A program made the position numbers and the translations under genes. DNA of 64,000 nucleotides, taken from Craterostigma plantagineum. Lineage: Eukaryota > Streptophyta > Magnoliopsida > Lamiales > Linderniaceae. This document shows positions 12,194 to 24,411 of the stretch, in pieces; position 1 is the stretch's first letter, and every line of letters begins with the position of its first letter. The stretch is taken from assembly GCA_027422505.1 (NCBI GenBank), contig JAPQWV010001406.1, forward strand, positions 26,335-90,334. The letters are read 5' to 3'. Under the pieces are notes generated by a model, which had not been told where the DNA came from, made no database searches, and saw only the letters and a program-made list of their open reading frames with translations.

Positions 12194-12222
12194 ATCAAAG
12201 ACAATAATTTTGGTTGATTTTA

Positions 12223-13064
12223 ATGGCCGAAACAATGGGAGACATGGCTTCGAAAATCTGCAAATTGGATAAGTTCGAGGGGGTGGATTTCCGTCGTTGG
12301 CAGAAGAAAATGCACTTCCTCCTGACGAACCTCAAGGTGGTGTACGTATTAAGCATGCCCATGCCCGAGTTTGTCGAAGATGAAACGCTGGAGGCTGCCC
12401 GGAGGAGGAACAAGTGGGAGAACGACGATTACATCTGTCGTGGCCATATTCTGAATGTTATGTCGGATGCGCTGTTCGACATATATCAGAATTTTGACTC
12501 GGCGAAAGCCTTGTGGGATGATCTCAAAGCAAAGTACATGGCAGAAGACGCCTCGAGCAGGAAATTCCTGGTTAGTAATTTTAATACTTACAAAATGATC
12601 GATGCAAGACCGTGATGGAGCAATACAATGAACTACTTCGGATACTTGGCGGTTTCGCACAACACCAACTGGTGATGGATGATGCGATAGCGGTTTCGAG
12701 TATAATCGATAAGCTGCCGCCATCATGGAAAGATTTCAAGCACACTCTTAAACATAAAAAGGAGGAATTATCTCTGGTAGAATTGGGTAGTCATTTGCGC
12801 ATAGAGGAATCTCTTAGGGCGCAGGAAAATGACCAACCAAAAGGCAAACCTATTGCTGGAACATCGAGCGTTAATATGGTGGAAGAGCGCGCCAAATACA
12901 ATAAGAAGCGCAAGGGTAATGGTAATAACCATGTAGCTTCCAACAAAAAGCCTAAAGCGGCTTGTTGGAAATGCGGCAAATCTGGTCATTTCAAAAGGGA
13001 TTGCCGGGTTTGGAAAAGGTGGTGGTCAAACAAAAGACACCAACGGAGCAAGCACCTCGGGTGA
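12223..13064 (+). pseudogene. Copia element A gag
   Basis: The gag frame starts at ATG 12223 (MAETMGDMASKICKLDKF) and has the UBN2-type gag fold region (WDDLKAKYMAED), then switches frame near 12610 and continues to a CCHC nucleocapsid knuckle, CWKCGKSGHFKRDC, near 12960. Gag proteins form the virus-like particle that packages element RNA. The frame break at 12600-12612 and another after the knuckle separate it from pol. Confidence 0.85.
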
Positions 13065-13100
13065 AGGGTTTAAAACCCTAACCCTAAACAAGGTCAGGAT

Positions 13101-16100
13101 TTGAACATTTGTTATAAATCTGGTATGCCTTATGTATCCTTTAGTCCTGAAGCATTTTATGTACAGGATGATGATGGAGAAGCATGGTGGATTGACTCGG
13201 GTGCCACAACTCATGCATGTAAAGATCGAGGCTGGTTTAAAGACTTTCGACCAGTTGAAGACGGATCTGCTTTACATATGGGCAACGAGTCAAGTGCTCC
13301 AATAGTTGGTGTAGGAAGTGTTATATTAGAATTTACTTCGGGAAAAACTATTACTTTATGTAATGTGATGTTTGTACCTAAGTTGCGTAAGAATTTAGTG
13401 TCTGGTCCTGTCTTGAACAAATGTGGTTACAAGCAGGTGTTTGAGTCAGACAAGTTTGTATTGACAAAATCCGGGAACTTTATCGGATTTGGCTATTATA
13501 ATAATGGAATGTTTATGTTGAATTTAAATAAAAAACGTTCTTACAATAATTCCGCATTCATGACATGTTCTAACGTTAATGATTCGGTGCTTTGGCATGC
13601 TAGACTAGGACATGTTCACTATAGACGGATTTATGAAATGTCAAAGGAAGGATTAATACCTCCTTTCGAAATTAATTCTGAAAAATGTAAGACTTGCATG
13701 CTGACTAAGATCACGAGGCAACCTTTTCATAAGGTAATCCGCTCCTCGGAAAAATTGGAACTTATTCATAGCGACTTATGTGACTTGCATGCTACTCCAT
13801 CATTAGGTAACAAAAGATATTTCGTTACGTTTATTGATGATGCGTCTAGATTCTGTTATGTTTATTTGTTGCATAGCAAAAATGAAGCTTAGATAAATTT
13901 GTGATTTATAAGAATGAGGTTGAATTGCAACAAAATGCAATGATCAAAAGACTCAGAACGGATAGAGGTGGTGAATACTTTAATCCGACCTACTTTCAAT
14001 CAGTAGGAATTATTCATGAGACTACTGCTCCGTATACACCACAACAGAATGGCGTATCTGAGAGAAAGAATAGAATCCTGAAAGAAATGGTAAATTCCAT
14101 GTTATCGTACTCTGGATTGAGTGATGGATTCTGGGGTGAAGCTATTTTAACGGCTTGTTATTTGCTCAATAGGGTTCCAAATAAAAGGAACAAATTGACT
14201 CCTTATGAACTTTGGTTTAAAAAGAAACCAATGTTAAACTATCTTCGAGTTTGGGTTGTCGGGCTGTTTGTAAAACTTCCCGAACCCAAGAAGAAAGTTT
14301 AGGTGAACGGGGTATATATTGTATCTTTGTTGGATATGCTGAGCATTCCAAGGCCTATAGGTTCTATGTAATCGAGCCTAATGATTCTATTTCGGTCAAC
14401 TCCGTAATTGAATCGAGAGATGCTATATTTGATGAGAATCGTTTCTCAAGTATACCTAGACCAAAGGATATGATTCCAATAACAAGTGAAAGGGAGGAAA
14501 GTTCTGAACTGACAAGAAACAAATCACTTGAACTTAGGAAAAGCAAAAGGGAAAGAAAACCTAAATCATATGGACCGGATTTTCAATTGTATTTAATTGA
14601 AGGTTCTAGGGATGAGGTTTCTACCCAATACCTATATTGTTTTAATGTTGAGGATGATCCAAAAACATTTGATGAAGCAATGAAGTCTCAGGATGTTGCC
14701 TTTTCGAAAGAAGCCATTAATGATGAGATGGACTCTATCGTGGGTAATAACACTTGGGAGTTGTCAGATTTACCACCAGGTTGCAAACCTTTGGGTTGCA
14801 AGTGGATCTTCAAAAGAAAGAGGAGAGTCAATGGAACAATTGAGAAATTCAAGGCGAGACTAGTCATTCAAGGGTTTAAACAAAAACCAGGAATTGATTA
14901 TTTCGATACGTATGCACCAGTAGCTCGTATCTCGACTATTAGATTGTTGATTGCGATGGCTGCTATTCACAATCTTGTAATTCACCAAATGGATGTGAAA
15001 ACTGCATTCTTGAATGGTGATTTAGATGAGGAAGTTTATATGAAACAACCTGAAGGCTTTATCATGCCAGGAAACGAAAACAAGGTGTGTAAACTTGTTA
15101 AGTCCTTGTATGGATTGAAACAAGCACCTAAGCAGTGGCATCAAAAGTTTGATGAAGTGGTCTTATCCAACGGTTACAATTTGAACCAAGCGGATAAGTG
15201 CGTATACAACAAGTTTGACAACTCAGGTAATGGAGTAATCATCTGTCTGTATGTTGATGACATGTTTGATCTTTGGTACAGATCAGAAACAAGTCGATAT
15301 GACTAAAGAATTTTTGTCATCTAGATTCTCCATGAAAGATATGGGAGAGGCCGACGTTATCTTAGGTATTAGGATTAAACGTGAAAACAAAGGAATTTCG
15401 ATCACACAATCTCATTATATCGAGAAGGTATTAAAGAAATTCAATTTTTTGATTGTGCTCCCGTGAGTACGCCTATGGATACAAGTATGAAGTTGTTGCC
15501 TAATAAAGGTAATCCTGTTTCTCGGCTTGAGTATTCTAAGGTGATTGGATGCTTAATGTATGCCATGACAAGCACAAGGCCGGATATTGCGTATGCTGTA
15601 GGAAAAACTTAGTAGGTTTACTAGTAATCCGAGCACACATCATTGGCAAGCAATAAGGTGGGTACTTAAGTACCTAAAGAAGACTATAAATTATAGTTTA
15701 TACTACGTTGGCTCACCTTCGGTTCTAGAAGGATACTGTGATGCCAGTTGGATCTCGAATCCAGAAGACCATCCTCGACAAGCGGATGGGTATTCTTGCT
15801 TGGAGGAGGTGCGATTTCGTGGGCTTCTAAAAAGCAAACTTGTATCACGAATTCGACAATGGAATCTGAGTTTGTTGCTCTAGCGGCCGCTAGTAAAGAA
15901 GCAGAATGGCTGAAGAACTTAGTCTATGAGATTCCGTTGTGGCCTAAACCCATATCACCTATCTCGATCCATTGTGATAGCTCTGCCACTTTGGCAAAAG
16001 CTTATAGTCACATGTACAATGGAAAGTCAAGACACTTAGGTGTTAGACACAGCATGGTTCGTGAATTAATCACGAATGGGGTGATATCCGTAGACTATGT

Positions 16101-16197
16101 TAGATCGCAACAAAATTTAGCAGACCACTTGACGAAGGGGTTAGCGAGAGATTTGGTTAACAAATCTGCAATAGGGATGGGATTAAAGTCCACATAA
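13101..16197 (+). pseudogene. Copia element A pol (PR-INT-RT-RNase H)
   Basis: The protease motif WWIDSGATTH lies near 13190. The integrase zinc-binding part (LWHARLGHVHYRR, CKTC) follows near 13600, with core motifs TDRGGEY and PYTPQQNGVSERKNR in another frame. Reverse transcriptase begins with CKWIFKRK near 14800 and includes QMDVKTAFLNGDL and the catalytic LYVDDM near 15255. RNase H includes TMESEFVALAAASKEAEWL and ends with QQNLADHLTKGL. Order and motifs define Ty1/Copia. At least four frame changes (about 13890, 14260, 15300 and 15440-15750) break it in this copy. Confidence 0.9.
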
Positions 16198-16691
16198 GTT
16201 CTAATGGTAAGATACCCAATTCCCCTCTGATTTTGGAAGTTAGAGCATGAATTCAATGTGGAAAGCTTACACTTAGAATTTGGAGCACATAATAGTTTGC
16301 ATATCATCCCGAGATATGTGCTGGGTCTGCATGACAGTAGGTTGAATTAAAATCTTAATAGCCTTTTTGAAAAAGTGCAGGTGCAGATGCACGAAGAAAA
16401 GGGCTACCTATGTGAATGTGAAGTTTGCCGCTTCAAGAAACTCTGGACTTAGTTTACGTACATTCATGAATGGATATGGACACAGGGCTTATGATAGTGT
16501 CGGGTTTAGTTGTGAATTCTGAATGCTTGTGTCGAAGGGTTCAATTCGCAGAACACCCTCTCTTCTCGAGTATTTTGGAATGTGTAGTGTACTAAGACGG
16601 AAATTCAATCTTTAATGATATTTTCGTTTACGCATAAGTATTGTTGTCGTGTTATTGTTCTTAAAGGGATTGCACTAAAACGGTGGAGGAT

Positions 16692-17252
16692 TGTTATATA
16701 TTTTAGTGTAATTGGGACGTAAAAATGTATCCTGGTTAGGAGGTGCGGAGTGCACGCTCGGAGAACGCTTTATGTCAGAACCCAAAGCGAAGCAGGGTCG
16801 AGGGGGCTGCGCCCCCTTGCAGGGTACTACGGGCAGCGCCCCTAGTGGCGGTCCGCTGGCCACTCAGCGGGTGGGGTCAAGGGGCAGCGCCCCGAAACGG
16901 TGCGTACACACCCAAAATGTGTGCATGCCTGAAATGATGTATACCCGAAACCTCTTCGTCCGAAAGGATGTATACCCGAATAGGTACTTGGCTTCACAGG
17001 AAATATCTGTTCTCAAACAGACACCATCACTTTGAAAGGATTATGTCTATTACGAACAGACATAACCGGTCGAAACTTTGGGTTATAAATAAACGCAGAG
17101 ACACACATCGACACAAAACATTGAATTTACGAGCGATATAACAAGTTGATCTCTAGTCTTATCCCGGGACGAATTATTGTCTTTGGAAAGTGAACTCCAA
17201 ACGCGATTCTAGAGAAATATCCGGCCTTCAAATCAACGCTACTTTTCTAACA
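16692..17252 (+). repeat. 3' LTR of Copia element A
   Basis: Same ends as the 5' LTR. It is shorter mainly because one of the GC-rich repeat units in the core is missing. Confidence 0.93.
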
Positions 17253-17277
17253 ATGTGAGCACCTTATATGGGCACCT

Positions 17278-17565
17278 GCTGATTTGGCACGATTCGTGCC
17301 AAATCAACGTGCCACTTCAACACCAAATCAAACGTGACATTAATCAACACATCTTAGGCGTCATAAATCGATACATATGATGCTTATGTAGCATGTTCAT
17401 GTCTTACGTGGCATTTTGTGGAGTGATCTTGATATATCCACGTTGAACATGCTACATAAGCATCATAGTATCGATTTATGACGCCTAAGATGTGTTGATT
17501 AATGTCACGTTTGATTTGGTGTTGAAGTGGCACGCTGATTTGGCACGAATCGGTGCCAAATCAGC
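17278..17565. repeat. Long hairpin: 122-bp inverted arms
   Basis: The left arm (17278-17399, gctgatttggcacgattcgt...) and right arm (17444-17565) are reverse complements with only a few mismatches. The stem extends further by acgtgg/ccacgt inside the loop. A transcript across this would fold into a near-perfect double strand of more than 120 bp, a suitable Dicer-like substrate. Confidence 0.85.
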
Positions 17566-17585
17566 ATGAGGAATGATATGGTGCT

Positions 17586-18630
17586 CCTCATTTATATATA
17601 TTTATTTATATATTATATATTATATTACATGTGTAGTAAAAAAATTACAAGAGCACTTCAATTTTTCAAGCCAACGAGAAATGCTTTCTGGGGATGATAC
17701 ATTTAGTTACAAAGAGGCCTTATAAGTCGACGTGTTTTAATATATAATAAAATCAATAAATTGTCGACCTCTCTGAATTCTCTATATATCTGCTACAATA
17801 AAGAAGCCAAGTTAACTGCACCGCTGAAGTTTTTTTTTTTTTTTTTTTTTTTTTTTAAGTTATCGTGGAAATTGAAATACCTAAATTATGAAATGAGATA
17901 ATTTCATTTTGAGATAAGAGTCCACGAGCTTCCGAGTGGTAATAAACTCGTTGAAATATAGCGAGGGCTGACCCTTGTGACGGGGCGAGTTTCATGTTTC
18001 TTGCCAATATTAGATATGAATATATAATTCAATAACCCGACGATGAGTGTTTTCCACAGTGGTGTCCTCATTATTTCGTTGAATAAACATTAACAATTAT
18101 TTTTTTATTTAAATTATTTTGTCACGAGCTTTTTTCTAGCATCTATTTTAGTATATAGGAGGTCGCGTCGGCTCGATTATGTTAGGTATATCCAAGAAAA
18201 ACAGCTATTTACTGTTTGATATTGATAAGTTTTAATTGTTTTATACCAGAAATTAGATTCGAAGACGACCAAGACCAAGACGAACGTGCAGGGGCGTAGG
18301 CAGTAATGCTCTTTCAAAGGCAACAAAGAGACAGACACGGATCTTACAGGGTTTTGTTTGATGATTTTTTGATATATTTCACCATGAATTGAAATAAAAA
18401 TATATATATTTATTAACCAGTTTTCCCCATGTCTCTTTGTCAATGCATTATGCATCTTTACTAAACAAATTTTATAATATAGGTCGTGCACGGGCTCAAA
18501 CGTCCGCTCCATCACGGATTTTTTTAGTCAAATCACACAATAACTCGATTCATCAAAATATTTTATACTCGAAAAATGCAAGTAGCAGATCAACCTCTCG
18601 GTCCGTTCATTTCTTGAAATAGACATAAAG
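17586..18630. other. AT-rich intergenic region
   Basis: Contains a poly(T) run of about 27 bases near 17830 and (tat) repeats near 17590. No gene or complete element is recognised. Confidence 0.4.
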
Positions 18631-18635
18631 AGAAC

Positions 18636-19082
18636 TGTTAGGATATGCGGAAATCCCCGATAATTATTTTGCCCGAAAAAATGACGATAATAAATAATAG
18701 AGACGAAAAATAAATTTGGACAGTGACACGAGATTTACGTGGTTCGGTCAGAATGACCTACGTCCACGGGCCGGAGGGTAGAACTTCTTTATTATGTGGA
18801 GATATTACAGACACGTACACTGACGTGATATAAAAGCAGCTACAACAATATTAGGAGTAGGCTATACAAAGAATTATTCGGAGTAGACGAAGATCTGTGT
18901 GGTGTGTTTTTCTACTGCCTCGTCTAATGTCTATTTATAGGAGAGCATTGTATTCGATCTGTCCGTCTCTATTCCATCTGAAAACAAGAATAATAGGCAG
19001 CCACTTTTATTGTTTAGCAACCCACGTGAAAATGCATTTGGTTGACTATGCTTGGACGGTTCCTACCAAAACTCACCTAACA
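18636..19082 (-). repeat. 3' LTR of Copia element B
   Basis: 447 bp, TG...CA ends, with the conserved block gagatttacgtggttcgg and a minus-strand TATA box (ctataaataga) near 18935. Confidence 0.95.
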
Positions 19083-19206
19083 AATCTAAATCTCCACCTT
19101 GAGTTTTGGTACCGTAAATAACTCCACCTTAATTTAGAATACCTTTATCTCCCTCCGACCTTAGCCCCTGACGGGCTACTTCACCATTTCTGAAACACCA
19201 ATCAAG

Positions 19207-22185
19207 TCAAAGCAATGCTTGAACTTGGAAACTGGAAGAGCCTTCGTAAATCTGCAGGATTATCTTTCGTGTAATCTTCTTGATAAACACCTTCTTATCT
19301 GCAATGATATCACGAATAAAATGATACTTAACATCAATATGCTTAGTCCTTTCGTGATACATCTGATCCTTAGTCAAATGAATCGCACTTTGACTATCAC
19401 AGAAAATAGTAATGACTCCCTGATTCTGAGTTAATTCACCGAATAACCCCATCAACCATAATGCTTCCTTAATCGCGTCAGTAATCGCCATGTATTCTGC
19501 TTCAGTAGTAGATAACGCCACTACATGCTGTAGAGTAGCTTTCCAGCTAACTGCACAACCTCCAATAGAAAATACATAACCAGTAAGAGATCGTCGTTTA
19601 TCGAGATCACCTGCGTAGTCTGAATCAACGAAGCCAATGAGAGTGTCACTGTTTCTGCCAAACTCCAAACAAAAGCTTAGAGTACCCTTCAAGTATCTGA
19701 GAATCCACTTTACTGCTTGCCAGTGTTCTTTCCCTGGATTAGCCATATACCTGCTAACAACACTAACAGCCTGTGAAATATCAGGACGTGTACATACCAT
19801 TGCATACATAATACTGCCGACTGCACTCGAGTAAGGAACCCGTGCCATGTACGCTTCTTCCTCATCTGATGATGGTGACTGAGCAGCGCTTAGCCTAAAA
19901 TGGCTAGCAAGAGGAGTGCTGACTGGTTTGGCATCGTTCATGCCAAATCTCTCCAAAACCTTTTTGAGGTAACTTTCCTGGGTCAGGTGCAACTTACCAG
20001 CTCCTCTATCACGTCTAATCTCCATACCAAGAATCTTCTTAGCTGCTCCTAAATCCTTCATTTCAAATTCACGTTCAATAAGGCCTTCAACTGGTGAATT
20101 TCTGCAAGATTCTTAGCCGCAATGAGCATGTCATCAACATATAACAATAGATAAATGAACGAACTGTCATTTAACTTCCGGAAGTAAACACAACTATCAT
20201 ACTTGCTCCTGGAGAAACCATGACCCAACATGAAAGAATCAAAACGTTTGTACCACTGTCTTGGAGACTGCTTTAATCCGTATAAGGATTTCTTCAACAG
20301 GCAAACTGGTGTTCCTTGCCTTCAACTATGAAGCCTTCAGGTTGCTTCATATATATCTGTTCATCTAAATCGCCATGTAAGAACGCCGTCTTGACGTCGA
20401 GCTGTTCTAACTCCAAATTATACATGGCAACGAATGCAAGTAATACACGAATAGAGCTATGTCTAACGACAGGTGAGAACACATCATTAAAATCTACACC
20501 TTGTACCTGACTATAGCCTTTCGCGACTAATCGTGCTTTATACCTTGCATCGTTAGAACCAGATAAACCTTCTTTTTTCTTGAAGACCCACTTACATCCG
20601 ACTATTTTCTTTTTCATCGGCGGCGGCACAAGAATCCATGTACCATTCTTGTGCAGAGACTCCATTTCTTCATTCATCGCTACCAACCACTTATCAGAAT
20701 TAACATCGCTAATTGCCTCTGAATAGGTAGAAGGTTCGCCGCCTCACCTGTTTCTTGCGCCACTGATAAAGCATACGAAACTAAATTCACGTACCGCTGT
20801 GGTAGTCGAATCTCCCGTCTCTCCCTATCTCTGGCTATAGAATATTCTGCTCGGTACTTTCATCTTCAACAGGATCTAAATCAGGTTCTGGCTCATCCTC
20901 TTGATCTGTTGAACTCGTAGCAGAATCATCTGAAGGATCTTTGCTGATCTCGAGCTCCACCTCGCTGTGTACACTATCCTTCTTGTCTTGATCAGAAGAA
21001 TTATTAGACTCTTTTGAATGTAACATAGAAGACTCGTCAAATGTAACATCTCTGCTAATTATAAATTTGGGTGACTTGGGATCAGGATTATATAGTCTAT
21101 ATCCTTTCACCCCTGAAGCGTAACCGAGAAAAATACACTTTTTAGCTCTAGGCTCTAACTTTCCCTCGTTTACGTGCATATAAGCTGGCACCCAAATATT
21201 CTTAAGTTTGAGTAATCAGCAGGAGTACCTGACCATACTTCCTCAGGAGTCTTGAAATTGATCGGTGAACACGGTGAGCGGTTGACAATATAACATGCTG
21301 CAGCGATAGCTTCAGCCCAAAAATCATTTGTCAACCCAGCGTTGGAGATCATACATCGAGCTCTTTCTAGAAGCGTCCGGTTCATGCGCTCGGCAACACC
21401 ATTTGTTGAGGTGTCATTCGAACAGTGTGATGTCGAGCAATTCCTTCATTCTTGCAGAACTCATTGAACTCGCTTCCGCAAAATTCTAAGCCATTATCTG
21501 TCCGCAACCGCTTGATCTGTTTTCCTGTCTGCTTTTCAATCAAAACCTTCCATTGTTTAAACGTTAGGAAAAACATCACTCTTTTCTGTTTGAGAAAATA
21601 GACCCAGACTTCCTTGAAAAATCATCAATGAAAGTCAACATGTATCTTGCACCACCTTTGGACGGAACACGAGAAGGACCCCATACATCAGAATGAATAT
21701 AGTCCAAAGTACCTTTCGTCCTGTGGACAGCTGGCGAATTGAAGCTGACTCGTTTCTGCTTCCCAAAATACAATGTTCGCAAAAGTCCATCTTACCAGTA
21801 CTTTGACCGCAAAGTAGGCCCCGCTTGCTTAAAATCGTCAAGCCTTTTTCTCCCATGTGTCCAAGTCGCATATGCCATAATCTCGTGGTATCAACCTCCG
21901 GGATGTCGAAACTGCAGCGGAACCTGTAACAGTAGTTCCCTGCAAAATATATAAATTTCCAGACCTGCAAGCTTTCATCACGACAAGGGCACCTCTGGCA
22001 ATTTTCAAAACTCCACCTTCACCTGAGAACCTGCACCCTTGAGATTCAAGTGTACCTAAAGAGACAAGATTTCTCTTCATATCTGGAACATGTCTGACTT
22101 CTGTGAGCGTTCGGATGATTCCGTCGAACATCTTGATCCTAACTGTGCCTTTACCAACAACTTTACACGGAGCATCATTTCCCAT
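19207..22185 (-). pseudogene. Copia element B pol, many frame breaks
   Basis: Reading leftwards on the minus strand: protease/pre-integrase region ([20 protein letters not shown], near 22180), integrase zinc part ([14 protein letters not shown]), integrase core (KRLRTDNGLEFCGSEF and TPQQM), reverse transcriptase (CKWVFKKKEG, QLDVKTAFLHGDLDEQIYMK, LLYVDDMLIAAK) and RNase H (STTEAEYMAITDAIKEALWL, 19450-19520) ending at 19207. Motifs fit the Tork/Tnt1 lineage. About ten separate frames cover the region, so it cannot make a functional polyprotein as given. Confidence 0.9.
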
Positions 22186-22375
22186 TAAGACATATCCACC
22201 ATCAAATTTTTCATATGTGGAAAAACAGTCCCGACTCCGACTTATGTGGTAAGAACAACCCGAATCTAAGATCCACTCATTATCAGACCTAATAATATTT
22301 GCAGTTGCTACAAAAATAGTTCCATCGCTTTCATCAGCAGCTAAACTAGCTTCGGCGGGTTTCTTAAATTGCTGA

Positions 22376-22827
22376 TTATTTTTCCTTATTTTTTAATTTA
22401 AAACAATCAGCTTTAATGTGTCCCTTTTTCTTGCAAAAATACAGACTTATTTCTGTACCTGGATTTCGACCTTTCGTTAGATCTGCTATTTTCAGCGTCT
22501 CTACGTTCTGGTCTTCCCCGTGCAAACAGGCCTTCTGCCTTGCTACCACTGTTTCTCCCGTAATATCCCTGTCTATCTGTTCTTTCGATTGTAAAGCGGA
22601 TTTGACACTAGAATACGATATTGTGTCTTTTCCGTATATAATCGTGTCACGAAAATGCTTTAAAGACGAGGGAAGGGAACACAACAATATTATGGCCTGA
22701 TCTTCGTCCGTCACTTTAACTTCTACGTTCGCCAAATCAATAATGATAGAATCGAATTTATCGAGATGCGAGAGTATAGAAGGATATTTCTGTCGAACTT
22801 TTCAATTGACATTTTTGTTATCGTCAT
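22376..22827 (-). pseudogene. Copia element B gag, internally deleted
   Basis: Starts [13 protein letters not shown] at 22827 and passes quickly, across frame changes, into [20 protein letters not shown] and a zinc knuckle ([12 protein letters not shown]). Related gag proteins have roughly 90 more residues between these points, so an internal deletion is inferred. The first cysteine of the knuckle is replaced in this copy. The element would need gag in trans. Confidence 0.7.
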
Positions 22828-22850
22828 GGTGGCTAAAAAATATCGGGGTT

Positions 22851-22863
22851 GGCTCTGATACCA
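22851..22863 (-). other. Primer binding site of Copia element B
   Basis: Minus strand TGGTATCAGAGCC, three bases inside the 5' LTR at 22867. Confidence 0.9.
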
Positions 22864-22866
22864 ATT

Positions 22867-23314
22867 TGTTAGGATATGCGGAAATCCCCGATAATTATTT
22901 TGCCCGAAAAATGACGATAATAAATAATAGAGACGAAAAATAAATTTGGACAGTGACACGAGATTTACGTGGTTCGGTCAGAATGACCTACGTCCACGGG
23001 CCGGAGGTAGAACTTCTTTATTATGTGGAGATATTACAGACACGTACACTGACGTGATATAAAAGCAGCTACAACAATATTAGGAGTAGGCTATACAAAG
23101 AATTATTCGGAGTAGACGAAGATCTGTGTGGTGTGTTTTTTTCTACTGCCTCGTCTAATGCCTATTTATAGGAGAGCATTGTATTCGATCTGTCCGTCTC
23201 TATTCCATCTGAAAACAAGAATAATAAGACAGCCACTTTTATTGTTTAGCAACCCACGTGAAAATGCATTTGGTTGACTATGCTTGGACTATTCCTACCA
23301 AAACTCACCTAACA
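22867..23314 (-). repeat. 5' LTR of Copia element B
   Basis: 448 bp, near-identical to the 3' LTR, followed on the plus strand by the target duplication agaac. Confidence 0.95.
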
Positions 23315-23620
23315 AGAACTTTTTCCTTCTATGTAAGAAAAGCATTTATATTTTCGCAAATGTCGAGTGGAACTTCAACTAATAAATATTGCCTGAACTG
23401 GTCTTACCTAGCTGTATGTATGTCCGAGCTTGAGTTACAAAGCATTTTATTAACGTGATATTGCTCATAAAGAATGTATACATACATTGTGAGACAGACT
23501 AGGAAAACCCTATATATATAGTATATATAATCTCTCATATTCTTGTCCATTCTCACTCGGTTTGAAAGCATACACATATAATAAAGGAAACACACATTTC
23601 CTATCAAACAGTAAAGATCG
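23315..23620 (+). promoter_or_regulatory. Probable promoter and leader of the bHLH gene
   Basis: A TATA-rich stretch (ctatatatatagtatataat, 23511-23530) lies about 95 bases upstream of the bHLH start at 23621. Copia element B is inserted only about 300 bp upstream of the start, so its LTR may influence this gene. Confidence 0.4.
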
Positions 23621-24380
23621 ATGGATCTTGTAGGAATGAAGGCGTTTGGAGCTCATTGAACGAAATGTGCTCGGAAGAAGCTGACTTTTTGGAAACCCTA
23701 ATCGGTTCGCTATCGAATCATGATCAGTTCCCAAACTGTTGCCTCTCTTCCACGGCGCTTTGGCCTGTTTCTTCGGGCGAAGATAATTATAATAGTGATA
23801 TTAATGCAACGTACTTCTCATGCTCATCATCCATGAGTTCCCTCTTACCATCTTCGAGCCAAGGAACAAACTATCTTCAAATCCCAAAAATAATTTAGTA
23901 TGATCATATAATGATGGAGGCTGGCGACGGAAAAGAGGAGTCCACCGAAAATTCAAGAAAACTTCAGCTTGAGACTCAAACGTCGAAGAGCGATCATACT
24001 GCGAGGAGCCCGTGCGAGCAATATAAGAAAAGACAGCGTAAAACGAATTATGAAGTACGATTTTACTATCTCACGTCTATACTAATTTTGTAAAGAAAAG
24101 GTACTATTTTTATTTAATGGGCAAATTATTGTCACTGTTCTTGCTCAAAATTCCAAGCACACAAGACCAGTCGAAACGTCAAAAGAGCGACGAGGGTTTC
24201 AACTTTCAACGATAATGGGGAAAATTCGAACGGTTCACACGAAGCAAATAATGGAGATGCATCGAGGTCGAATTTAGGAGAGAAAGCAAGAGCAAGCAGA
24301 GGCTCAGCTACCGATCCGCAAAGCCTTTATGCTAGGGTAAGATGTAACATTTTATGGGAGTATAGTAGATTTTATATATG

Positions 24381-24411
<31 letters not shown>

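Larger units (their letters stand above)
11615..17252 (+). mobile_element. Complete Ty1/Copia LTR retrotransposon (element A)
   Basis: Two LTRs (11615-12193 and 16692-17252), both TGTTATAT...CTAACA, flank gag-pol domains in Copia order: protease, integrase, reverse transcriptase, RNase H. A perfect 5-bp duplication atgtg borders it at 11610-11614 and 17253-17257. A purine tract (cggtggagga) directly precedes the 3' LTR. No tRNA-Met-type PBS follows the 5' LTR. The LTRs differ by few substitutions plus a deletion of about 20 bases in the GC-rich block. Several frame breaks interrupt gag and pol, so the copy as given is not coding-competent. Confidence 0.93.
11586..17585. mobile_element. Foldback (hairpin) element split by the Copia insertion
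   Basis: Outside the Copia element at 11615-17252, the flanking DNA rejoins into one unit: ggaatgatatggtgctcacc...atgtg on the left and atgtgagcacc... on the right. The right part holds 122-bp inverted arms (17278-17399 and 17444-17565) that match almost perfectly, with a short loop. The string gaggaatgatatggtgctc occurs on both sides (from about 11586 and 17568), in the same orientation. This looks like a hairpin MITE whose left end was interrupted by the retrotransposon. Superfamily is unknown. Confidence 0.6.
18636..23314 (-). mobile_element. Ty1/Copia retrotransposon, Tnt1/Tork-like (element B)
   Basis: LTRs at 18636-19082 and 22867-23314 are TGTTAGGATA...CCTAACA, with only a few substitutions and one-base indels between them. 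They are bordered by a perfect 5-bp target duplication agaac (18631-18635 and 23315-23319). On the minus strand a tRNA-Met PBS (22851-22863) follows the 5' LTR and a purine tract (aaggtggaga) precedes the 3' LTR. Pol domains are in Copia order but broken into about ten frames. Gag appears to have lost most of its N-terminal domain. Confidence 0.95.

Noticed and set aside
13070..13090. Telomere-like aaaccctaaccctaaac
   Set aside because: Only two units, within a decayed part of Copia element A between gag and protease; no interstitial telomere array.
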